NCBI GenBank assembly: GCA_041650315.1
Contig: JBAZLJ010000003.1
Location: forward strand, 27,233-91,232
Reading direction: 5' to 3'
Length of the DNA stretch: 64,000 nucleotides
Origin: JAGVYF01 sp041650315
GTDB taxonomy: Archaea; Nanobdellota; Nanobdellia; Woesearchaeales; JAGVYF01
Shown here: piece by piece, positions 57,753 to 64,000 of the stretch
Position numbering within the stretch: the stretch's first letter is position 1
How the letters are laid out: each line of letters opens with the position of its first letter
Made by a program: the position numbers and the translations under genes
Notes under the pieces: model-generated
The model's database searches: none
The model's input: only the letters and a program-made list of their open reading frames with translations
Told to the model about the DNA's origin: nothing

Positions 57753-57765
57753 AAGTGGCGGTTTT

Positions 57766-58362
57766 CTACACATGATTTTTAAGGATTATCTTCTTGAGTT
57801 CTCTTCTGAAGTTTTGCGCCCTTTCAAGTGATGTTTTTGCTTTTGATTTGACCAGTATTTCTCCCATTTCGTACGTAAAAGTTCCTCTTTTCTTTTTTTC
57901 AAAGAAATAATCTTCCATGAGCTCATCCGCTTTTTGTTTTCCCAATAGTTCAGCGGCATCCTCCTTTGCATCAATAAAATCGTTTAATAATTCCTTCTGC
58001 AATTTTCCAGTTAGATAAAAATATGATATCAACGCATCAAAGGTAACCGAATGGATTGAAAGATCCGTTTTTATTTTGATTCCCTCATTTTCTAATACTG
58101 CTCTTGCCATATAGAACATGCCATAATAGCTGGCATTGACCGCCCAAAGCAATCCATTGAAGCTAGTGAATCCTAATAGTTTCTGCTTATCGGGATTGGT
58201 CGATAATTCAAATAATGCTTTTGCGGAATCGATAGAATCATCAGCATTTTTAAGGAAAAAATTCACATACCTAGATTTTTCTTTGGTTTTTATAATTCCT
58301 TCGTTCAGGTATTGTTTTACCCTATTCGCGGCTTCTTTAAGTTTTTTGTCTTCTATCATCAA
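57766..58362 (-). CDS. HEPN-domain protein (toxin of a MNT-HEPN pair)
   Basis: A 198-residue all-helical protein. SYYGMFYMARAVLENEGIKIKT is the classic second-helix signature of HEPN domains paired with minimal nucleotidyltransferases, and the C-terminal KKRGTFTYE (Arg159, Tyr164) corresponds to the R-x4-6-H/Y active site of HEPN RNases. It lies four bases overlapped (ATGA) behind the nucleotidyltransferase gene, as in HepT/MntA toxin-antitoxin systems, in which the partner AMPylates the Tyr to neutralise the toxin. It ends 13 bases after the first giant's stop, convergently. Confidence 0.82.
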   Translation of the reverse strand: MMIEDKKLKEAANRVKQYLNEGIIKTKEKSRYVNFFLKNADDSIDSAKALFELSTNPDKQKLLGFTSFNGLLWAVNASYYGMFYMARAVLENEGIKIKTDLSIHSVTFDALISYFYLTGKLQKELLNDFIDAKEDAAELLGKQKADELMEDYFFEKKKRGTFTYEMGEILVKSKAKTSLERAQNFRRELKKIILKNHV

Positions 58363-58964
58363 GATCGTCCTTTTTCGATTATTCTATAAAATAATTCCGC
58401 CCCATATAAAATAATATGCTTGTTCAGTATTTCATTCATCACATTCATTTCATTGCGTTTAGCGAGCATTTCATAGACGCTTTCAAAACTGATGACTCTT
58501 TCTTCAAAAGGCAGATTGTAGTTTGACGCGATATTATGGAGAAATTTCTCATGGAAATCGACTTTAGCCGTACTATCTACAATAAGCAGGACATCAATAT
58601 CCCTCGGTTTGTCTGAATCTATTATTGAGCCGAATACTAGCAGGATGAAATTATTTTCATTTATCTTGGTTATGACTTCTTCAGCAAATAAAGCCAAATC
58701 TCCATATTTGGATTTGCTTAGCAATTCATCCCTTCGGAGATATTCGGCGAATGCAAGAGTCTCATGATGGACCATATAATTCAAGCTGAGATTCTTATGT
58801 TTGTTTCGTTGAATAATTTTCTCATCTATCAGAGGCTTGATTGATCTATGCGCGAGAGATACATGCATTTTCAGTTTTCTTGCGACCTCTCTTAATGTAA
58901 ATGATTCAGTCATGCTTCCAGCGAATACCTGTAAAATCTTTGCCGTTGATTTGTTCAAATACAT
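58359..58964 (-). CDS. wHTH plus minimal nucleotidyltransferase (MNT antitoxin)
   Basis: A 201-residue protein: an N-terminal winged helix (residues about 8-60; FTLREVARKLKMHVSLAHRSIKPL) and a minimal nucleotidyltransferase domain with FGSIIDSDKPRDIDVLL (Gly112-Ser113, Asp122, Asp124), the G-S-x8-D-x-D catalytic signature. Paired with the HEPN gene, it fits a MntA-type antitoxin carrying its own DNA-binding domain for autoregulation; an inverted repeat directly upstream is a suitable operator. Confidence 0.85.
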   Translation of the reverse strand: MYLNKSTAKILQVFAGSMTESFTLREVARKLKMHVSLAHRSIKPLIDEKIIQRNKHKNLSLNYMVHHETLAFAEYLRRDELLSKSKYGDLALFAEEVITKINENNFILLVFGSIIDSDKPRDIDVLLIVDSTAKVDFHEKFLHNIASNYNLPFEERVISFESVYEMLAKRNEMNVMNEILNKHIILYGAELFYRIIEKGRS

Positions 58965-59012
58965 ATGTTCACCTTTATATGAACATATGTTAACTAATTA
59001 GTATATAAATAT
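58963..59012 (-). promoter_or_regulatory. Operator and promoter of the MNT-HEPN pair
   Basis: ATATGTTCA (58963-58971) and TGAACATAT (58980-58988) form a 9-bp inverted repeat with an 8-base spacer overlapping the start codon; a further half-site ATGTTAAC follows. A minus-strand TATA (ATTTATATACT, about 59001-59011) lies about 25 bases further upstream. Confidence 0.6.
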
Positions 59013-59460
59013 TTCGTCCATTTGTGCCCCTACAAACAGTGTAATCAGTATTCATTCATGTTTTATATGTGCACATTACTTTACAATCTTTCGTGCATTT
59101 ATGCACATATAAAATAAATCACTGATTAAATTAAGGGTATTAATCGTTTATTTTTGAGTCGTTTACAAATCTGGATCAAAGGTTTATTTAGTATTTTGTG
59201 CATTATAGTGCTCAAAAGTATGTAAATCTGGGCATTATGATGCTTAAATTATAGTAACTTTTACCCCTACAAATAGAAATATAAAATGTGGGGGTAAAAC
59301 TCTTAGTTATAACATAAATATATTGCATAAACACTTACATTTATCTACATTTATACTTACATTAATTACTTCTCAAATATAGATTTAGCTAGTTTTACCG
59401 CAAGTTTTATAAAGAAATACTTACATTTATAGACATAATTACACATAATTAAAGATAATA
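59013..59460 (+). promoter_or_regulatory. Regulatory region and promoter of HTH-giant cassette 2
   Basis: No gene seen. A 13-bp inverted repeat TTTTATATGTGCA (59061-59073) / TGCACATATAAAA (59102-59114); GCATTATNNTGCT twice (about 59200 and 59234); TTTTACCCC/GGGGTAAAA (about 59261-59298); then direct repeats of ACTTACATTTAT (about 59333, 59354 partial, 59419). The promoter block GTTTTACCGCAAGTTTTATAAAGAA (59392-59416) matches that of cassette 1. Confidence 0.55.
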
Positions 59461-60000
59461 ATGGGTAAAAATCGCTCTAAATCAGGGAAAATTAGAGATT
59501 CAGTTAGTCAAATCGCCTCTGACCCAAAATTAATCCAAGTGAATTCTTTATTCAATGAACTGAGCCAGAAGTATGGCAAGTCGCCTGCCGATATATTCAA
59601 CCTTCTCCAGCAGGAAGTGCTTGTACCAGTTTCAGCATTCATACCCGAACTAAGTCCATTGGAAGCTTTCGTTAAATATTTGCATGAGAATCTAGCCATG
59701 GATTATGCGGAGATCGGCAGGATTTCCGGCCGTGACCGTAAGACTATCTGGCAGGCTTATAACAATTCTCAGAAGAGTTATCCTTCTAGATTCGAGAATT
59801 TAGATTCTAAGTATAATATTCCAGTTTCAATATTCAATTCAGATCTGAGCATCCTTGAATCCATTGCAGTCTATCTGAAAGATAATTCCGGACTTTCATT
59901 CCACGAAATAGGCGGATTGCTGCACAGGGACGAGAGGACTATCTGGACAGTTTACAGCAGAGCTAAGAAAAAACATGACAAGACCGAAACACATCAATAA
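59461..60000 (+). CDS. Tandem-HTH regulator (cassette 2)
   Basis: A 179-residue protein with two copies of the sigma-4-like helix-turn-helix found singly in the 24458 gene. Copy 1 (about residues 57-105): LSPLEAFVKYLHENLAMDYAEIGRISGRDRKTIWQAYNNSQKS. Copy 2 (about 120-173): LSILESIAVYLKDNSGLSFHEIGGLLHRDERTIWTVYSRAKKK, the closer match to cassette 1. It overlaps the start of the second giant gene by 26 bases. Likely regulator of that gene, inferred from position and the shared promoter. Confidence 0.75.
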   Translation: MGKNRSKSGKIRDSVSQIASDPKLIQVNSLFNELSQKYGKSPADIFNLLQQEVLVPVSAFIPELSPLEAFVKYLHENLAMDYAEIGRISGRDRKTIWQAYNNSQKSYPSRFENLDSKYNIPVSIFNSDLSILESIAVYLKDNSGLSFHEIGGLLHRDERTIWTVYSRAKKKHDKTETHQ

Positions 60001-63000
60001 GCGGATGGAGAAATCGTATGTGAAAGAGATTTCATTAGCTGTATTAATACTGATGCTCGCATCTTTCTCGTTATTATTCAGCCCTTCTCTTACTGGTAAA
60101 GTTGTAGAGTCTGGCGTCTGGATAACAATTGAAGATTCAAGTTACGTTGGCGGAACTGCATTGTTCTCGAACACTGTGAATTCCACACTTATCTATAATC
60201 TGATAGGCAATGTGACATTAATTACGCAGACACGTGACGATTTCGGCGTATTGGACGTTTACGTCGACAATACATTAATAGATTCTATTGACTTGTATTC
60301 GCCAGACGTCGTATATGATGTCAGGCATGATTATTCCGTAGTCTCTGAATTGAAGCTAGTAGTATCGGATATGAAGAACAATCTATCTACTGGCAATTAT
60401 GTCGTTGTGGATGAAGTGCTTGGTGATATTATTGAAGTGACTGACCAAGAACCATCGACTGACCAGAACGTGACAGAGAACGAGACCTCGTCAATTATAG
60501 AAGAACCAATTGTGCCAGAGACTCCTGCGAAATCCGGAACCCAATACGGGACAGAAGCGAACAATCCACCTACAGCCGGCAACGTCACGATTTCTCCGTC
60601 GAAGATACTTTCTACAACTTCAACAATCTCAGCAACATGGGATTACACTGATCTGGACGGCAATCCCGAAAACGCTAGTGTTTACGAATGGTATGTGAAC
60701 GGAACGAATGCGTGGAAAGAAGGATTGGCTGGTTATTGGAAGTTTGATCAGAATGTATTAGATTCAATCGGAAATAATAACGGAATTATTTACAAACATA
60801 TATCGAATTCATCCGGGAGAATAAAAGGGAGTTATGCTTTTGATGGCACTGATGATTTTATTCAAATGGATACTAAATCCTTTAACTTCGAAAATAATTC
60901 CGATTTTACACTAAGTTTATGGGCTAAACTATTGCCGAATCAATCAAATGGCATTCTATTAGGGCAGTCAGCAGATTGGAATTCCAAAACTCCCGGATTC
61001 AAGCTTTATTATTATCTAGTTGGCGTTCAAAAATTATATTTCCAGATGGGAGATAGTATTTCATCTAATACGATTACTCCAGTAATAACAAATTACAATA
61101 ATTGGTCCCATTACGTGGCAATTATGAACAGGACTGGCGTTAGCACTACAATTAGGTTATATCAAAATGGAATCCTACTCGCCAGCAATACTGCTAATAT
61201 AGGGAATATTAGTTCAAATACAACATTATTCATGGGCAAATTGAACAACACCGGGTCATGGTTCAATGGAAGTATGGACGAAGTCATGATCTGGAACAGG
61301 AGCTTATCCGCGCAAGAAGTTTCAGATTTATACAACATGACATTCTACGGCCAGATCGATAATTCCGGCGCAAACCATACAATACCAAATTTGACTAACA
61401 TATACAATCCCGGTACGACGTTGACGTTCGGCGTAACTTCGTACGACGGCATTGACGGCTACGGCACGCAAGTCAATGTATCTGAAACTGTGAATACAGT
61501 CCCGACAATAATGAACGTGAATATCACGTCATACAATCTCTACACAACCAGCTATCCAAGCATGATGTGGAACTACAGCGACGTAGACCAAGACGCACAA
61601 AACAAGAGTGTATACACATGGTATCTGAACGGCACGGAAGCATGGAGAGATACAAGCTTAGTTGGTTATTGGAAGTTTGATTCATCGCCTTATGATTTTG
61701 TGAATAATCGTATGGATGCAGTCATCTATAATGGGACTGGCATACAGAACGTCACCGGCAAGATAAAAGGTGCATATTCATTTGATGGTGACGCTGACTA
61801 CGTAAATATCACTAACTTCAATTCATTAAACTTCTTCCCTGAGGCATCAGGATTCACTTTTTCCGTATGGATAAAACCTGCTCCGTCTCTAAACGGCCGG
61901 AATGGTATATTCGGCTTATATACTAGCACAGGAAGAACTAAGAATCATATCAGTCTTACTACCGCCGGATATGTAGAATATGACCAATATGATCCTAGCG
62001 GAGGCCAGTTAACTTCGACTTTAGTGCCACCTAATGACCAGTGGACTCATATAACAGTCATCAACAATCTAACTTTCAAGGGAATATATATCAATGGCGT
62101 ATTGAATGTGGCTAATAATACGCCTTCAGAAAATTACACTGGTGTAGCTCCAACAGTCGCATGGATTGGTGGCAGATGGAATTCTGGAGTTAATTATTAT
62201 TTCAACGGCTCAATCGACGAAGTCAAGATTTGGAACAGATCATTAACTGCGCAAGAAATCAAGCAAGAGTACGAGATGATGGACTATGGTGAAATCAGAG
62301 ATCCGCCAGTATCATTGTGGCACTTCGATGAAAGCGCAGGAAGAACAGCGAAAGATGCGATAGGTAACAATGATGCAGTATTATTTGGTGTGAGCTATAC
62401 AAATAATACCAAATTTAATTCAGGACTGAGATTTGATACTGATGATTATGTGAACGCATCATTATTTAATTTCATAAGTTGTGGTAAGGATTATGCCTTA
62501 TCAATGTGGCTTAAAGCTGATAATTCTAATCCCGCGGTAGATCAAACTATTTGGACCAATGGAATTACTAATACTGATCGTAGGGCTGCCGAAATAGCTA
62601 GTAATAGTATTGCTTTCGGAAATGCTACAAAAGGGGCATCAGGAACGATAACATCTAATGTATGGTATCATGTGGTATACATGGAGAACGCTACTAGCAT
62701 ATACCTATATATCAATGGAGTCAAACAAACAGGAACAACAGCACCTTATGCTAATAATGCAGATAGATTTTATCTAGGTACTTCCAAATCAGTTTGGACT
62801 GATAATTTCACTGGTAATATGGATGAGATAATTGTGTACAATAGGACATTGACCACTACAGAAATCAGCGACCTCTACAACCTCAGCAGACCACTCTATT
62901 CACTCGACGAATCCGTCATCAACAAAGGTACTACAGTAAAACTGCAAATCGAACCAAACGACAACGCACAATTCGGAACCGCAGTAAACTCAACGCAACT

Positions 63001-64000
63001 CACAGTCCAAGACACTTCGCCAACCGCCAACAACGTAACCATCAAACCAAGGGCAATCAACAACACTGTGACCAGTATCGCAGGCACATGGGATTACGCT
63101 GATGCGGATAATGAACCTGAGAACGCAAGTGTCTACGAATGGTACATCAACGGAACAAACGCTTGGAGAGATAATTCTTTAGTCGGTTACTGGAAGTTTG
63201 ACCATAATGCATTGGATTCAGCAGGCAGTAATCATGGTTCAGTGATTGGGACTACCAATAATCTTTCAGGCAAAATCAAAGATGCTTATCACTTTGATGG
63301 TAATGGTGATTATGTTAAAATAGGAGATGTATCTGATATGCGGGTTAATGATTTATCCCTTTGTGCTTGGATAAAACCCGAGAATACTGCCTTAGATTAT
63401 GCCGGTATCATTTCGAAGACTGCGTATAGCGGGGATAATAATCGATGGAGCATGTATATATTCAGCAATAAATTAAGCGCATTTTTAAAAGACAACAACT
63501 CTCAGGTGATTACTGCGAATAATCTCGGAAGTAATATACTCTTAATAGACAGATGGTATTATGCTTGCTCAGTATTTGATAGAGATTTAAATTTGACAAT
63601 TTATCTTGACGGTATAAAAGATTCTTCTATAAAGATTAGTACAGCTAATGGGGATTTAGATAGTACTTTTTCTTTGGTGATTGGTGCTTATGAAGAAGCG
63701 ACTTCAGTACGGAATTTCAACGGCAGCATAGATGAAGTAAGGATATGGAACAGATCTCTATCCGCTCAAGAAATCTCCGATCTTTACAACCAAACCTTCT
63801 ACGGACAGATAGACAACTCCGGCGCCAACCACACAATCAATAACGTGACATTGAACTATTATCAGAGCGCAGGCACGAACCTCACATTCGGCGTGACTCC
63901 TTACAATGGATTAGTCTACGGAAATCAATCCAACAGTAGCACAATAATGGTGTATGACGTAATCAGCCCGAACATCACAATAATTAACATCACGGACCTA
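59975..64000 (+). CDS. Second giant modular surface protein (partial, runs off the edge)
   Basis: At least 1,342 codons remain open to the right edge. The ATG at 59975 overlaps the HTH gene by 26 bases and lines up with the start of giant 1; an in-frame ATG at 60005 is an alternative. Residues about 18-38 are the membrane/signal helix, followed by SLTGKVVESGVWITIED, matching ITGKVIESGVWIPIED in giant 1. The head ends in EEPIVPETPAKSGTQY, identical in both. Then four LamG modules start near 60722, 61660, 62310 and 63178, each introduced by W/Y-K/T-W-Y-N-G-T-linkers (NASVYEWYVNGTNAWKE; GYWKFD). The linker family differs from giant 1 (it lacks the QLSQFIYNWN type). The 3' end, cytoplasmic tail and total length are outside the window. 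Confidence 0.88.
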   Translation, partial: MTRPKHINKRMEKSYVKEISLAVLILMLASFSLLFSPSLTGKVVESGVWITIEDSSYVGGTALFSNTVNSTLIYNLIGNVTLITQTRDDFGVLDVYVDNTLIDSIDLYSPDVVYDVRHDYSVVSELKLVVSDMKNNLSTGNYVVVDEVLGDIIEVTDQEPSTDQNVTENETSSIIEEPIVPETPAKSGTQYGTEANNPPTAGNVTISPSKILSTTSTISATWDYTDLDGNPENASVYEWYVNGTNAWKEGLAGYWKFDQNVLDSIGNNNGIIYKHISNSSGRIKGSYAFDGTDDFIQMDTKSFNFENNSDFTLSLWAKLLPNQSNGILLGQSADWNSKTPGFKLYYYLVGVQKLYFQMGDSISSNTITPVITNYNNWSHYVAIMNRTGVSTTIRLYQNGILLASNTANIGNISSNTTLFMGKLNNTGSWFNGSMDEVMIWNRSLSAQEVSDLYNMTFYGQIDNSGANHTIPNLTNIYNPGTTLTFGVTSYDGIDGYGTQVNVSETVNTVPTIMNVNITSYNLYTTSYPSMMWNYSDVDQDAQNKSVYTWYLNGTEAWRDTSLVGYWKFDSSPYDFVNNRMDAVIYNGTGIQNVTGKIKGAYSFDGDADYVNITNFNSLNFFPEASGFTFSVWIKPAPSLNGRNGIFGLYTSTGRTKNHISLTTAGYVEYDQYDPSGGQLTSTLVPPNDQWTHITVINNLTFKGIYINGVLNVANNTPSENYTGVAPTVAWIGGRWNSGVNYYFNGSIDEVKIWNRSLTAQEIKQEYEMMDYGEIRDPPVSLWHFDESAGRTAKDAIGNNDAVLFGVSYTNNTKFNSGLRFDTDDYVNASLFNFISCGKDYALSMWLKADNSNPAVDQTIWTNGITNTDRRAAEIASNSIAFGNATKGASGTITSNVWYHVVYMENATSIYLYINGVKQTGTTAPYANNADRFYLGTSKSVWTDNFTGNMDEIIVYNRTLTTTEISDLYNLSRPLYSLDESVINKGTTVKLQIEPNDNAQFGTAVNSTQLTVQDTSPTANNVTIKPRAINNTVTSIAGTWDYADADNEPENASVYEWYINGTNAWRDNSLVGYWKFDHNALDSAGSNHGSVIGTTNNLSGKIKDAYHFDGNGDYVKIGDVSDMRVNDLSLCAWIKPENTALDYAGIISKTAYSGDNNRWSMYIFSNKLSAFLKDNNSQVITANNLGSNILLIDRWYYACSVFDRDLNLTIYLDGIKDSSIKISTANGDLDSTFSLVIGAYEEATSVRNFNGSIDEVRIWNRSLSAQEISDLYNQTFYGQIDNSGANHTINNVTLNYYQSAGTNLTFGVTPYNGLVYGNQSNSSTIMVYDVISPNITIINITDL

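Overview
The window looks like a chromosomal piece of a DPANN archaeon, most likely of the Woesearchaeota/Pacearchaeota type. Evidence seen: an archaeal stalk operon (uL1-uL10-P1), RNA polymerase subunit Rpo10, archaeal family-B DNA polymerase with a C-terminal PIP-box-like tail, a PAC2 proteasome-assembly-type protein, TATA boxes about 25 bases before many start codons (leaderless genes), many GTG/TTG starts, and huge Asn/Thr/Ser-rich surface proteins full of N-glycosylation sequons. The lineage is an inference from gene content; no rRNA is present.

Layout. 1-3.2 kb: coiled-coil protein and the P1/uL10/uL1 operon (minus). 3.2-5.3 kb: a structured RNA candidate, a P-loop kinase, an MnmC-like methyltransferase and a second noncoding candidate. 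5.3-8.6 kb: PolB, then a coiled-coil/winged-helix gene followed by an array of GAGACT repeats. 8.8-11.1 kb: a surface protein with four cysteine-paired modules and a PGF-pre-PGF domain. 11.1-16.3 kb (minus): AlkD-like glycosylase, long coiled-coil protein, Rpo10, IMPDH/GMP reductase family enzyme and a conserved unknown. 16.3-20 kb: a 0.9-kb repeat-rich noncoding island, a second coiled-coil/winged-helix gene, a third relative, and a serine recombinase bracketed by 14-bp inverted repeats. 20-24.3 kb: PAC2 protein, Mth938-fold protein, tRNA-Gly, PC4-like protein, a PIG-L deacetylase/glycosyltransferase pair and an RsmC-like methyltransferase. 24.4-64 kb: two copies of a 'small HTH regulator + gigantic surface protein' cassette. 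The first giant is 11,010 residues; the second runs off the right edge. A MNT-HEPN toxin-antitoxin pair lies between them.

The most unusual content is: (1) the duplicated HTH-megaprotein cassette, in which the regulator's 3' end overlaps the giant gene's start and the promoter is conserved between copies; (2) at least two families of structured noncoding RNA, one with three copies (14.3, 18.0, 20.8 kb) and one with two (3.2, 21.3 kb), whose stems change sequence but keep pairing; (3) paralogous coiled-coil/winged-helix genes each followed by arrays of TGAGACTA-type repeats; and (4) a roughly 1,070-residue intracellular tail on the first giant with six copies of a Tyr-x-x-Pro hydrophobic hairpin motif and a basic repeat tail.

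The surface modules are shared between the 769-residue protein at 8.8 kb and the first giant; the second giant shares the N-terminal head and the LamG modules of the first. They probably form one extracellular recognition system. The PIG-L/glycosyltransferase pair could make or edit surface glycans, but nothing in the sequence ties it directly to these proteins. All domain names come from reading motifs by eye; no database search was run.
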